DNA of 64,000 bases from NCBI RefSeq assembly GCF_017695965.1, contig NZ_JAAORM010000005.1:124001-188000 (forward strand), given 5' to 3'. A program made the translations under genes and the position numbers. Under the pieces are notes generated by a model that did not search any database, was not told the DNA's origin, and was given only the letters and a program-made list of their open reading frames with translations. Of the stretch, positions 1 through 9,479 are shown in pieces (position 1 is the first letter of the stretch; each line of letters opens with the position of its first letter). The DNA is from Prochlorococcus marinus CUG1416. Its GTDB lineage: Bacteria; Cyanobacteriota; Cyanobacteriia; PCC-6307; Cyanobiaceae.

Positions 1-1
1 A

Positions 2-685
2 GTAGTTTTTACTTACCCAAATAAAATAAGTATGAGTCAACATTTATTAGATGGGTTTCCTAAAAACAAATCTATTGTTGTAAAAAATGGTATTTTTTTA
101 GAAGAAGACTTAGAGATAAAAAGCACTAAATCAAATTATGAAAAGGTTTTTAAAATTGGAGTTCTTGGAAGAAATAATAGATACAAAAATTTAGAACTTG
201 CAATTAATGCATTTTTAGCATTTCATTATTCGACTAAATCAACTGCAAAAATATATTTGAAAGGAGATAAGGTAGATTTACTTTCAAAATATATTTCTAA
301 AGATCAAGAAAATTTAATTTTCTTAGATTCAAATACTAATAATGTAGATGTTTTTTTTAAGGAAATAAACCTCTTAATTGTACCTAGTATTTGCGAATGT
401 TCTCCCCTAGTTATTCCTGAAGCAATATTCTCTGGAACCAGAGTTATATCAACACCAACTGCAGATGCATATCGATTAATTGGAAATTTCGGAACTATTA
501 CAGATGATTTTGAAATAAGTAGTATGGTTAGCGCAATAAAAAAAGAATATAATTTATTTAGTAGAAATAAAAAAATTCATAAAAAAAATTATTTTATAAG
601 TATGAAGACTCATTCTTATAAGGTTTCCAATTTAAACAAAATGTCTAGTGAATTTAAAAAAATTATTTTAAAATTAACAAGATGA
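2..685 (+). CDS. Family 4-like glycosyltransferase, C-terminal part (cut by window edge)
   Basis: The reading frame is open from base 2 (V-V-F-T-Y-P-N before the first Met at 32), so the gene starts outside the window and this is its C-terminal part. The NGIF near the start, the GVLGRNNRYKN block and the SICECSPLVIPEAIFSGT block are the typical second Rossmann domain of GT-B retaining glycosyltransferases, with E-x7-E donor contacts. The likely role is addition of a sugar to a lipid-linked surface polysaccharide on the inner membrane face. It overlaps the next gene by 4 nt (ATGA), so it is the first visible member of an eight-gene + operon. Donor and acceptor cannot be told from sequence. Confidence 0.8.
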   Translation, partial: VVFTYPNKISMSQHLLDGFPKNKSIVVKNGIFLEEDLEIKSTKSNYEKVFKIGVLGRNNRYKNLELAINAFLAFHYSTKSTAKIYLKGDKVDLLSKYISKDQENLIFLDSNTNNVDVFFKEINLLIVPSICECSPLVIPEAIFSGTRVISTPTADAYRLIGNFGTITDDFEISSMVSAIKKEYNLFSRNKKIHKKNYFISMKTHSYKVSNLNKMSSEFKKIILKLTR

Positions 686-1680
686 GATTTAAAGATTCTT
701 TATTCCATATTCCTGAGAAATCAGAGCCAAAACCACTTATTTTAACTAGACCAATTTTCCTAGGATTGAATACTACTTCCATTCCATTTATTCTTTGGAT
801 TTTTTTAAGAATCACAAAAGTTCTTACTTTTAAACAAAATCTCAAGAATATATTCAGTTCTGGGCATGGGGCTGTTTATAATTCCTTAGTTAGAGGGTCT
901 TTATCAAGATTAGATTTTAATAATTGGGGTAAAATTACAGGCCGTAAAAAGGTGGTAGTTATTTCATCAAGGTTAGCAGCACTTCAAATGCATTTTCATA
1001 AAAAAAATGGTTTTATTGAGAGACTGTATGCAGGTCCAAATATAGAGTTTATTTTTTTCAGAAAAAACTTTCCTTACTTATCTGGAATTTTAGTTCCTTC
1101 TAAAGAATCCTCATCAATTATAAGAAGTGCCAACTATGAGAATTTCAAAAAGACATTAATATGGCCATCTGGCGTAGATCCAAAATACTGGGAAAATAGA
1201 AAAACTAATAAAAAAAAATCAGAAATATTAATCTATTACAAAAATCAAAAAGGGCCAATACCTAGTAAAGATATTATCAAATTAAAACTCTCTTCATTTA
1301 ATCTAAATATAAATTTCATAGATTATGGATCTTACACAATTGAAGAATATAAAAAAGCTTTAGAAAAATCTAAATTCATGATTTTTCTTTCTAGAGATGA
1401 AACACAAGGTTTAGCTTTCTTTGAAGCATGGTCCATGAATGTTTTTACTTATGTTTGGGAATATAAAGTTAAAACAAATGAAGGTTTAGATTATGAAGGA
1501 TGTGTTTGCCCTTACATAAATAAGTCTGTGGGCAAATATGTAAATAATTTCGACTGTCTTATTAGATCTATAAAGAATAAAGATTACTCTTCGAAAGATA
1601 TATCACCAAGAAATTGGATTCTTAAAAATGGAACTGACAAAATTTCTGTAAGTAAATTAATTAAATTAATATCTTGCTAA
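682..1680 (+). CDS. Putative glycosyltransferase of the surface polysaccharide operon
   Basis: A 332-residue protein translationally coupled (ATGA) to the preceding glycosyltransferase. No family signature is strong. The second half looks like a GT-B C-terminal domain: LIWPSGVDPKYWENR resembles the NGVD hinge, and FLSRDETQGLAFFEAW resembles the E-x7-E nucleotide-sugar site with the first Glu in DETQG. The N-terminal half has a short hydrophobic stretch near residues 25-45. The role in the glycan operon is inferred mainly from these motifs and context. It could instead be a related non-catalytic GT-fold protein. Confidence 0.6.
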   Translation: MRFKDSLFHIPEKSEPKPLILTRPIFLGLNTTSIPFILWIFLRITKVLTFKQNLKNIFSSGHGAVYNSLVRGSLSRLDFNNWGKITGRKKVVVISSRLAALQMHFHKKNGFIERLYAGPNIEFIFFRKNFPYLSGILVPSKESSSIIRSANYENFKKTLIWPSGVDPKYWENRKTNKKKSEILIYYKNQKGPIPSKDIIKLKLSSFNLNINFIDYGSYTIEEYKKALEKSKFMIFLSRDETQGLAFFEAWSMNVFTYVWEYKVKTNEGLDYEGCVCPYINKSVGKYVNNFDCLIRSIKNKDYSSKDISPRNWILKNGTDKISVSKLIKLISC

Positions 1681-1682
1681 TT

Positions 1683-2627
1683 ATGGAACCTTTTTTTTCT
1701 ATAATAATTCCAACTTTTAATTCAAAATATACTATAAATGAAACATTGATATGTTTATCAAAACAAACTTTTAAAGATTTTGAAATTATAATAGGAGATG
1801 ACGGAAGTAAAGATGGAACTATCGAGGTAATTAAAAATAATTTTATTTCAGATAACAAAATAAATACAAAAAATAATTTAAGAGATAAAATTAAAATTTA
1901 TAAATTTAGTCATAGTGGATTAACAAAAACACTTAATAAATGCCTAAAAAAATCAAAAGCTAAATATGCTGTAAGACTAGACTCAGATGATTTATTTTCA
2001 CCTAACTATTTAAACACAGCTTCAAAATTAATAAATCATGAATTGTCTTTGCAAAATAAATATTTTTTAATCGTTTCTAATTACAAAACATTCAGTAACA
2101 TATCAAAGCCTAAGAAAAGAAACCGACTTATGTATTTTCTTGCATCTTCAAAATTTGGGATATTTCTTCCTATTTCATGGTTTAATCATTCAGGTTCTAT
2201 ATTTCCAATAAAAGCAAATAAGGAGAAAATATTTTATGATGAGAATTTTAAGTTTTCACAAGATAGAGATTTATGGTTAAGACTTTTGAGAAGAAATTTT
2301 AAGATTATATTCCTTAAAAAAGAAAATGTATTTATTAGACAGTCATCGCAACAGATTGGACAAAAGAATACAGAATCACAAAGATGCTATAGAAATTTAG
2401 CAATCGCTCTTCACTTTCATTATGAAAAGAACAACTCAAAATTAAATCAAATATCATTTGATAAAATTTATAAAATTAGTTTGAAAATAGATAGAGATAT
2501 AAGAAAGTTTTTTACTTCTAGATTTTGTATCGATGTAAAAATGTCACTTATTATTTCACCTATATTAATATTTTTATATCTTAAAAAAAACAATGTAGTA
2601 GATTCATCTATAACTAATAAATATTAA
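1683..2627 (+). CDS. Family 2 glycosyltransferase
   Basis: GT-A fold transferase of about 314 residues. It begins with the typical FSIIIPTFNS strand, has IIGDDGS (residues about 36-42) and the metal-binding RLDSDD (about 98-103), and later SQDRDLWLRLLRR, the usual ED-like catalytic base region. A TTG start at 1674 overlapping the previous stop is possible. The ATG at 1683 puts the Met directly before the family N-terminus and is preferred. It lies 2 nt after the previous gene and 1 nt before the next. It probably transfers one sugar in O-antigen repeat assembly; specificity is unknown. Confidence 0.85.
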   Translation: MEPFFSIIIPTFNSKYTINETLICLSKQTFKDFEIIIGDDGSKDGTIEVIKNNFISDNKINTKNNLRDKIKIYKFSHSGLTKTLNKCLKKSKAKYAVRLDSDDLFSPNYLNTASKLINHELSLQNKYFLIVSNYKTFSNISKPKKRNRLMYFLASSKFGIFLPISWFNHSGSIFPIKANKEKIFYDENFKFSQDRDLWLRLLRRNFKIIFLKKENVFIRQSSQQIGQKNTESQRCYRNLAIALHFHYEKNNSKLNQISFDKIYKISLKIDRDIRKFFTSRFCIDVKMSLIISPILIFLYLKKNNVVDSSITNKY

Positions 2628-2628
2628 T

Positions 2629-3819
2629 ATGCTCCTACAATTTTTAAATGGTCTTATTAATAAACTGAATTTCACAAGTAAAAAGTCAATAAGACTTTTT
2701 AAGCCCTCATTAGGGAAAAGAGAACTTAAAGAAGTTAGAAAATCATTCAAAGATTCATGGATTGGTCTTGGACCAAAAGTTAAAATATTCGAAAACATGT
2801 GGTCTGATTACTTAGGGTGTAAATCAGCATATGCTTTAAATTCAGCAACTGCAGCTTTACACCTTTCATTATCAGTTTTTAAATTTAAGCCAGGCAAAAA
2901 GGTTCTTGTTCCATCCTTAACCTTTTCTTCAACAGCATCTGCCGTTCTTTACAACAATTTAATTCCAGTTTTTGTTGATTGTGACATAAATACTCTATCA
3001 ATGGATATAGATGACTTGGATAGAAAGTTTGATGAAGATTGTGTCGCAATAATTCCAGTGCACTATAGTGGGCATCCTTGCAAAATGGAGTCAATAGTTC
3101 CTTGGGCCAGATCAAGGAAATTAAAAATAATTGAAGACTGTGCTCATACAGCAGGTTCTATATATAAAGGAAAAAGACTAGGTCTGTGGGGCGATATAGG
3201 ATGCTTTTCATTTGAGGAAAAGAAACTATTGACTACTGGTGATGGCGGAATGATTTGTTCAAATGATAAGGATCTTCTTAAAAATTTACCTTCAATGCGA
3301 TGGGTAGGAATAGATAAAGATACGTGGAAATCTGCGAAATCATACGTTGATAATGTGAATACCTCAATGCATTGGTACTATGAAATTAATCAATTAGGAT
3401 ACAAATATAATATGAATGATTTATCAGCATCTTTAGGAATAATACAATTAGAAAGATTAAATTACTTTCTAAAAAAAAGGAGTCAAATAATAAAAAGATA
3501 TTTAAATAAATTAAAAAATTGCCCTCATTTAATTCCTTTAGTTCCATATGAGCCAGATATTTATTCATATCAAATATTTGGAATTAGGACAAAATATAGA
3601 GATGAATTAATAAAATATTTAAAAAAAAATAGAGTCGCTACAGGATGTCACTATTCACCCCTCCATCTACAACCTTTATTCAAACAATATAAATCTTCTT
3701 GTCCAAACCTTGAATCACAAGCAGATTTATTACTGACTTTACCCTTTCATGTTGATTTATCTTTTAGAGATATTGATTTCATAAGTAAGAAAATCTACAA
3801 ATTCTTATCAACAATATGA
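2629..3819 (+). CDS. DegT/DnrJ/EryC1/StrS family sugar aminotransferase
   Basis: PLP enzyme of the nucleotide-sugar aminotransferase family, 396 residues. LNSATAALHLSL (about 70-81) binds the cofactor phosphate, IIEDCAHTAG (about 167-176) supplies the Asp that contacts the PLP ring, and CFSFEEKKLLTTGDGG carries the Schiff-base lysine, Lys199 by alignment. Because this is Lys and not His, it should transaminate a keto sugar and is not a 3-dehydrase of the RfbH/ColD type. A natural substrate is the 4-keto sugar made by the CapD-like dehydratase at 6566-8521 or a CDP-4-keto sugar. It has a 1-nt gap before and a 4-nt overlap with the next gene. Confidence 0.9.
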   Translation: MLLQFLNGLINKLNFTSKKSIRLFKPSLGKRELKEVRKSFKDSWIGLGPKVKIFENMWSDYLGCKSAYALNSATAALHLSLSVFKFKPGKKVLVPSLTFSSTASAVLYNNLIPVFVDCDINTLSMDIDDLDRKFDEDCVAIIPVHYSGHPCKMESIVPWARSRKLKIIEDCAHTAGSIYKGKRLGLWGDIGCFSFEEKKLLTTGDGGMICSNDKDLLKNLPSMRWVGIDKDTWKSAKSYVDNVNTSMHWYYEINQLGYKYNMNDLSASLGIIQLERLNYFLKKRSQIIKRYLNKLKNCPHLIPLVPYEPDIYSYQIFGIRTKYRDELIKYLKKNRVATGCHYSPLHLQPLFKQYKSSCPNLESQADLLLTLPFHVDLSFRDIDFISKKIYKFLSTI

Positions 3820-4670
3820 ATTTAATAAAACAGATTAAAAAAAAGAAGTTTTTAAAAGAAATTCTGTTATTTTTTTTCCTAACTTTCAGAGGTTATGGTT
3901 TTGACCCTTTAAAATTTTTTAAGTCATTATATTCTACTCCTAAATTTATAATTTCATTTTTATATTTTTTTTATTTGAGTATTATTAAAAGTAATTCCAC
4001 TGAATTTAATATCAAAAAATTTGGTATCTTATACCCTATATTTAGTGAAAATACAGAATCTTCTGGAGTAGCAAAAGGGCATTACTATCACCAAGATCTT
4101 TATTTTGCAAACTTAATTTATAGAGATAAACCTAGAATTCACTTTGATGTTGGGAGCCGAATAGATGGTTTTATTTCTCATCTATTATCTTTTGAACAGA
4201 AGCTTTTAATTGGAGACATAAGAAAATCTGAAATTGACAATTCTTTAGTTAAAAATATATATTTTGATCTTTCAAAACCATTAAAACGTAAAAAATTAAC
4301 AACATATACTTCGATCAGTTGTCTTCATGCAATTGAACATGTTGGACTTGGCAGATATGGGGATCAATTAGATCCATTAGGTCATCTTAAAGCTTTAAAA
4401 AACTTATCCTTAATATTAAAAAAAGAGGGTATCCTTTATTTATCCCATCCTACTTCAAAGGAATCAGAAATATACTTTAATGCACATAGAGTAATTTCTT
4501 TAAAAGATATCTCTTATATTTTTTCATATGTTGGCTTAAAACCAATAAATTTTGCATATGTTGATAATTCAGGTTTATTCCATGCTCCCATATCACCAGA
4601 CAAAATTGATTATTTAAATAACTTTGGTTTAAATTATGGATGTGCGTTATGGTGTTTAAAGAAAATTTAG
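3816..4670 (+). CDS. DUF268-family, methyltransferase-like protein
   Basis: A 284-residue protein matching the DUF268 pattern: HFDVGSRIDGFISHLL, then SCLHAIEHVGLGRYGD, then NAHRVISL and a closing GCALWCL. The family is usually read as a divergent SAM-methyltransferase fold; the first block resembles motif I (D-x-G-x-R) and SCLHAIEHVG resembles a post-motif. The N-terminal 60 residues are basic and hydrophobic. Start ATG overlaps the aminotransferase stop (ATGA), so it is co-translated with sugar biosynthesis genes. A role in modifying a surface sugar is inference from context; no biochemical function can be assigned. Confidence 0.75.
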   Translation: MNLIKQIKKKKFLKEILLFFFLTFRGYGFDPLKFFKSLYSTPKFIISFLYFFYLSIIKSNSTEFNIKKFGILYPIFSENTESSGVAKGHYYHQDLYFANLIYRDKPRIHFDVGSRIDGFISHLLSFEQKLLIGDIRKSEIDNSLVKNIYFDLSKPLKRKKLTTYTSISCLHAIEHVGLGRYGDQLDPLGHLKALKNLSLILKKEGILYLSHPTSKESEIYFNAHRVISLKDISYIFSYVGLKPINFAYVDNSGLFHAPISPDKIDYLNNFGLNYGCALWCLKKI

Positions 4671-4678
4671 GATAGACA

Positions 4679-5452
4679 ATGAAAGCAGTTATTTTAGCAG
4701 GTGGATTAGGTACTCGTATTTCTGAAGAGACTCATATAAAACCTAAGCCTATGATTGAGATTGGAGGCATGCCTATCATATGGCATATAATGAAATTTTT
4801 ATCTAGTTATGAAATTAACGAATTTATAATTTGTCTTGGATATAAAGGTTATGTAATTAAAGAATATTTTTCTAATTATTCACTTCATTCATCAGATGTA
4901 ACTATTGATCTTAAACATGGCTCAACTGAAGTTCATGCTCATAGGTATGAGCCTTGGAGGATATCTTTAATTGATACTGGATTGGGAACGCAAACAGGAG
5001 GTCGGTTAAAAAGATTAAAGCAATATTTAGAAATGGAAGATGATTTTTTATTTACTTATGGAGATGGTCTTGCTGATATAAATATAAATTTATTAAAAAA
5101 GACTCATATTGAAAACAAAACTCTCGCCACTGTTACCGCTGTTGCACCTCCTGGAAGATATGGAGCTATCAAGTATAAAAACAATAAAGTTACAGGATTC
5201 GCAGAAAAACCAGCAGGTGATGGAGGAAGGATAAATGGAGGTTTTTTTATTTTAAAACCAGAAGTAATAGATTTAATCGAAAATGATTCCACACCTTGGG
5301 AGTCAGAACCCTTAGAGAAATTAATTGATTTGAATCAGCTTGGTTTATATAACCATAATGGCTTTTGGCACCCTCTGGATACTTTAAGAGATAAAAGATA
5401 TTTAGAAGGATTATGGCAAAAAAACCAAGCCCCTTGGAAGTTATGGAAATGA
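4679..5452 (+). CDS. rfbF: Glucose-1-phosphate cytidylyltransferase
   Basis: Makes CDP-glucose from CTP and glucose-1-phosphate, the first step to CDP-3,6-dideoxy and related CDP-sugars. The 257-residue length is normal for RfbF. Visible are MKAVILAGGLGTRISEET (nucleotide-binding loop), KPKPMIEIGGMPIIWHIM, FLFTYGDGLADI (metal-binding Asp) and GRYGAIKY with GRINGGFFILKPEV near the sugar site. It sits 8 nt after the DUF268 gene in the same operon. The next enzyme, CDP-glucose 4,6-dehydratase, is not adjacent but at 20828-21889 on the opposite strand, which is unusual because rfbF and rfbG are normally neighbours. Confidence 0.95.
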   Translation: MKAVILAGGLGTRISEETHIKPKPMIEIGGMPIIWHIMKFLSSYEINEFIICLGYKGYVIKEYFSNYSLHSSDVTIDLKHGSTEVHAHRYEPWRISLIDTGLGTQTGGRLKRLKQYLEMEDDFLFTYGDGLADININLLKKTHIENKTLATVTAVAPPGRYGAIKYKNNKVTGFAEKPAGDGGRINGGFFILKPEVIDLIENDSTPWESEPLEKLIDLNQLGLYNHNGFWHPLDTLRDKRYLEGLWQKNQAPWKLWK

Positions 5453-5469
5453 AAAAATAAGATCTGGAA

Positions 5470-6546
5470 ATGCAAAATCTAATAATAATTGACAATTCTA
5501 GATTTATAAGTTTAAAAATCAGAATAGATCTTTTTAAAAGGCTTAGCAAAGATTACAAAGTAAAACTTTATTACCTTAGAGAAGATAGCAAAATCAAGGA
5601 AAATATATACATCTCTGATAATTTTTCAACTCAAAGATTAGGCTTAATTACTTTTATAAAGTTAATAACTCAAATTTACAGAACTGACAAAATATTGACT
5701 TTCACCATAAGACCATTAATCATTGGCTTTTTATTAAAACATATATGTCCTCGCTTAAGCTTATATCCAACAATAACTGGAACAGGACCTTTAATTGATT
5801 CAAATAATTGGATCTATAAATGCTTGAGATTTTTCTATCCAATTATCTTATCTAGTGCACAACATATTTTCTTTCATAATAGAGATGATGCAAATTATCT
5901 AACAAAAAAAAATAAAAAACAGAACTTCACAATAACAGGAGGTTCAGGTATAGAAATTTCACAAAAAAAATCAACAAAAATTAATTACAAAATCCCAGAA
6001 AATATACCTAAAATCGCATGTTTTTCACGATTAATCATTGATAAAGGCATCCTTCATTATCTTAAAGCTACTGAAATTATTTTTAAAGAGTATCCTTTTA
6101 TGAAAGATAATATATATCTTGCAGGAATTAAATATAAAGGGAATTTCAAAAATAATACACTAAATGATTCTGATTTACAAAAATGGGAAAAAGCAGGAGG
6201 TATTTATATTGGTCAACCATCGAATGTAAAAGCCTTTTATTCATCTATTGACATAATTTGCTTACCAAGTTTTAGAGAAGGACTATCTAATGTATTATTG
6301 GAAGCAGGCAATGCAGACTGCTTATTAATGAGTACTAATGTCCCAGGTTGTATAGATATAATTGAAAATGATTGTGGTATAGTTTTTGAACCTAGATCAA
6401 CTGAATCTTTATATAAAGCATTAAAAAAAGTTATATTTTTACCTATTAATGAACAAATTAAATTTAAAAATAATTTATTTGAGAAAAATATTAAAAAATT
6501 TTCAAAACAAAGAGTTATTCAAGATTATTTAAATATTATAAATTAA
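5470..6546 (+). CDS. Family 4 glycosyltransferase
   Basis: GT-B transferase, 358 residues. The N-terminal domain contains the TITGTGPL segment found in PglA/WbpX-like GT4 enzymes. The C-terminal domain has the ACFSRLIIDKGI motif and the donor block LPSFREGLSNVLLEAGN, with the E-x7-E pair (Glu of REGL and Glu of LLEAG). It lies 17 nt after rfbF and 19 nt before the CapD-like gene. PglA-type enzymes commonly act next to FlaA1/PglF-type dehydratases in lipid-linked oligosaccharide assembly, which fits the neighbour; the exact sugar is not predictable. Confidence 0.85.
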   Translation: MQNLIIIDNSRFISLKIRIDLFKRLSKDYKVKLYYLREDSKIKENIYISDNFSTQRLGLITFIKLITQIYRTDKILTFTIRPLIIGFLLKHICPRLSLYPTITGTGPLIDSNNWIYKCLRFFYPIILSSAQHIFFHNRDDANYLTKKNKKQNFTITGGSGIEISQKKSTKINYKIPENIPKIACFSRLIIDKGILHYLKATEIIFKEYPFMKDNIYLAGIKYKGNFKNNTLNDSDLQKWEKAGGIYIGQPSNVKAFYSSIDIICLPSFREGLSNVLLEAGNADCLLMSTNVPGCIDIIENDCGIVFEPRSTESLYKALKKVIFLPINEQIKFKNNLFEKNIKKFSKQRVIQDYLNIIN

Positions 6547-6565
6547 TAAATTGATATAAGGAAAT

Positions 6566-8521
6566 ATGAAAATTAATTACAAAAGTTCAATCTTTCTAAA
6601 AAGTCTTTACAATCAAATTTTAATTTTTTTGTTTAAAACTACCGAAAAAATTACAAAGTCCAGGCCTTTAATTAGGAAGTTTATTCTTATTTCCATAGAT
6701 ATTATTACACTAATATTATCTATAAATTTTTTCTTATGGATAACTAAAGGTACTTTTTTGAGAGAAAGTATTGATTCATTTTTTGATCTTTCAACATTCT
6801 TATTAATAAGTGTTTTAGTTTTTTTATTTTCGGGACATTACAAAGGTTTAGTAAGATACCAGGGAAGTAAGTCTTTATATTTAATAGCATTACGAAATAT
6901 AATTTCGATAACAATATCTGCCTTATTAATCTCTAAAAATAATTGGGACTCATTTAGTTTTGAAGGATATATAGTATTGTGGATTTTTTCTACAACCTTT
7001 GTTGGGAGTATCAAATTCTTTATAAGGGACTTTTTACTTTTTTACAGACGAAAAAGAAATTTCAAGTCGAGTATTAAAGTAATAATATATGGAGCTGGAC
7101 AAGCAGGTGCTCAACTTGCAGCATCCTTAATTCTTACTGATAATTATGAAATAATTTCCTTTATAGATGATAATCCTGATTTGTGGAAGAGATCATTAAA
7201 AGATATTCCTATAAACCCACCTTCTAAAATTAATAAATTCAAAAGTGGTATAGATCAAATATTAATAGCTCTTCCATCTATAAACCAAAACAGATTTAAA
7301 CAATTAATTGATAATTTAAGTAAATTTAATATCCCCATCCTTAAAGTTCCTACACTTTCAGAAATATCTAGTGGCAAAGCTAAGATTAATAAATTAAAGC
7401 CTATTTCAGTTGAAGATTTGTTAGGAAGGGATCCTGTTAAGCCATTAAATAATTTACTTGGACCAGGTATTGAAAATTCAGTCGTAGCTGTTACGGGAGC
7501 AGGAGGCTCAATAGGTTCAGAGTTATGTAATCAGATTTTATTATTGAAGCCTAATAAATTAATACTATTCGAAATTAGCGAGCCTTCACTTTATGAAATT
7601 AATCAGAAATTGAATTCTCATGAAGATATAAAAACAGAGCTAATTCCAATACTTGGAGATGTGGCAAACTTTAATTTAATAAAAGAAATTTTTAATATTC
7701 ACAAAGTATCTATAATTTTTCATGCTGCCGCATATAAGCATGTAAACATTTCTGAAATAAATTTAATTTCAGTTTTAAAAAATAATATATTTTCAACTAA
7801 TTCTATAGCTAAAGCTTGTATAGAAACCTCAGTAAAAAAAGCAATATTAATATCATCTGATAAAGCAGTTAGACCAACAAATATTATGGGCGCATCTAAG
7901 CGAATTGCTGAGCAAATTTTTCAAGCTTATGCTTTCAAAGAAGGAATCAATACTAATAAAAATAGTACCCTATTTTCAATGGTAAGATTTGGAAATGTTA
8001 TTGGTTCATCAGGATCAGTAGTTCCATTATTTGAGAAGCAAATAAGAAATGGTGGTCCAATTACATTAACTCATCCAGAAGTAGTAAGGTATTTTATGAC
8101 AATTAGAGAAGCAGTAGAGCTACTAATACAGGCTTCAGTTTTAACAAAAGGAGGGGAGGTTTTTTTGCTTGAAATGGGGAATCCAGTAAAAATAAAAGAT
8201 TTAGCATATAAAATGATAAGTTTAAGTAATCACAATAAAAAAGACCAAATTGAATTAAAGATTATTGGATTAAAACCTGGTGAAAAACTTTATGAAGAAT
8301 TAATTATAGACTCTACATGTCAAAGCACAGAACATAAACTAATTTATAAAGCAAAAGAGCAATGTATTGATCCCTCGAAGTTTTTCCCCATATTAGAATT
8401 ATTGAAAAATGAAATCCTTGCAAATAGGGAATTAGAGTCAATAAAATTTGTAAAGAAATTAGTTCCTGAATGGAATATATCTGACTATTTTAAAGAAAAA
8501 TATGAAAATTTAATTTCCTAG
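6566..8521 (+). CDS. CapD/PglF/WbpM-type UDP-sugar 4,6-dehydratase with membrane anchor
   Basis: Full-length (651 residues) membrane-anchored SDR. The N-terminal third has about four hydrophobic segments. A first Rossmann motif IYGAGQAGAQLA is at about residue 172 and the catalytic-domain motif VTGAGGSIGSEL at about 307. AAAYKHVNISE and SSDKAVRPTNIMGASKR (about 430-445) show the Met-x3-Lys arrangement that replaces Tyr-x3-Lys in this subfamily. Known members convert UDP-GlcNAc to the 4-keto-6-deoxy intermediate. Together with the DegT aminotransferase in the same operon this would give a 4-amino-6-deoxy sugar (inference). A purine-rich AAGGA lies just before the ATG. It is the last gene of the operon, convergent with the next. 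Confidence 0.92.
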   Translation: MKINYKSSIFLKSLYNQILIFLFKTTEKITKSRPLIRKFILISIDIITLILSINFFLWITKGTFLRESIDSFFDLSTFLLISVLVFLFSGHYKGLVRYQGSKSLYLIALRNIISITISALLISKNNWDSFSFEGYIVLWIFSTTFVGSIKFFIRDFLLFYRRKRNFKSSIKVIIYGAGQAGAQLAASLILTDNYEIISFIDDNPDLWKRSLKDIPINPPSKINKFKSGIDQILIALPSINQNRFKQLIDNLSKFNIPILKVPTLSEISSGKAKINKLKPISVEDLLGRDPVKPLNNLLGPGIENSVVAVTGAGGSIGSELCNQILLLKPNKLILFEISEPSLYEINQKLNSHEDIKTELIPILGDVANFNLIKEIFNIHKVSIIFHAAAYKHVNISEINLISVLKNNIFSTNSIAKACIETSVKKAILISSDKAVRPTNIMGASKRIAEQIFQAYAFKEGINTNKNSTLFSMVRFGNVIGSSGSVVPLFEKQIRNGGPITLTHPEVVRYFMTIREAVELLIQASVLTKGGEVFLLEMGNPVKIKDLAYKMISLSNHNKKDQIELKIIGLKPGEKLYEELIIDSTCQSTEHKLIYKAKEQCIDPSKFFPILELLKNEILANRELESIKFVKKLVPEWNISDYFKEKYENLIS

Positions 8522-8544
8522 AATTTAAATTAAAAATTTTTTTC

Positions 8545-9426
8545 TTAATCTTTTTTATAACCTATTCCAACCCAATAAGGAGCATTAGCGCTAAAAGATA
8601 TGTTTTCCAATCCAGAATCTTGCATCATTTTCTTAATCTCTTTTTTTGTAAATCTTTTTTCTAATTTTGTTCCAAATCTATCTAAAGAATCTGTAAGCAT
8701 AACATAAAAACGTTTATTCCTATATTCATAAAGAGGTAAATTATTATTTTCTATGCCAAATTTATTTAGAATAAATGAGAATCTGGCTAGGGGGAAATAG
8801 ATAAAAATAGCTATAATTCTTGATAATAATAGTTTTAATTTAAAAGGCAAAATACAAATCATCTTTCTAAGTAAATTAGAAAAAATCCATAAATATTTAT
8901 ACCAAATAGGTTTATTATCGAATTTATAATAAATATAAACTAGAAAAGGAGCACCAGGCTTTAATTTTGAAGTGCAACTTTTCATTGCACTTAATGTATT
9001 TGGAATATGATGTAAGACACCTAAACAATATCCAAAATCCATTTCTCTAGGTTTAATAGTAGATGTATTGATTGTGGCGCATTCAAAAACACAATTTTCG
9101 TATTTAATTAAATTTTGTTTTGCAACTTCAATTGCCTTTTTACTCGGTTCTATGCAATAAAGTTTTTTTACTTTTGGAGCAATGAAATTAGCCCATCTAC
9201 CTGAACCACATCCTGCATCAAATCCAATTGCCTCGTTATTTAAAAACTTCTTAGGAAATATTGAAAAGTATTCATTAAAAGCTAGCTTATTAAAGCCAAA
9301 GATTTCGTCATAATTATATTTTTCCCACTGGTTTCCAAAATCGTTCACAACATCATCATCAAAATTTTTATATGATTTATTCATTTGACTTAATACTGCA
9401 AAATATAGATTACTACGAGATAACAA
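8545..9426 (-). CDS. SAM-dependent methyltransferase (class I)
   Basis: A 293-residue protein with motif I GFDAGCGSGRWANFIA (about 66-81), acidic motif II LYCIEPSKKAI, and motif IV FGYCLGVLHHIPN, where LHHIP is typical of Methyltransf_11 enzymes. The region after the catalytic domain, LLLSRIIAIFIYFPLARF, closely resembles a stretch in the methyltransferase at 16355-17386, so the two share more than the SAM fold. It is the last gene of a four-gene - operon with WecA-like, PIG-L and another methyltransferase. A sugar or lipid-linked glycan acceptor is likely from context but not shown. Confidence 0.82.
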   Translation of the reverse strand: MLSRSNLYFAVLSQMNKSYKNFDDDVVNDFGNQWEKYNYDEIFGFNKLAFNEYFSIFPKKFLNNEAIGFDAGCGSGRWANFIAPKVKKLYCIEPSKKAIEVAKQNLIKYENCVFECATINTSTIKPREMDFGYCLGVLHHIPNTLSAMKSCTSKLKPGAPFLVYIYYKFDNKPIWYKYLWIFSNLLRKMICILPFKLKLLLSRIIAIFIYFPLARFSFILNKFGIENNNLPLYEYRNKRFYVMLTDSLDRFGTKLEKRFTKKEIKKMMQDSGLENISFSANAPYWVGIGYKKD

Positions 9427-9479
9427 GATAGAAAAGTTTTTTATAAATAATTTATAAATATTTAATCTTGAAAAATTAT

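Noticed and set aside
2885-3115. 76-codon - ORF inside the aminotransferase gene
   Set aside because: Opposite-strand shadow with no support from spacing or composition.
2629-3819. Identification of the aminotransferase as the RfbH-type 3-dehydrase expected after RfbF/RfbG
   Set aside because: The Schiff-base lysine is present (Lys199) where 3-dehydrases have His, and the protein is shorter than RfbH.
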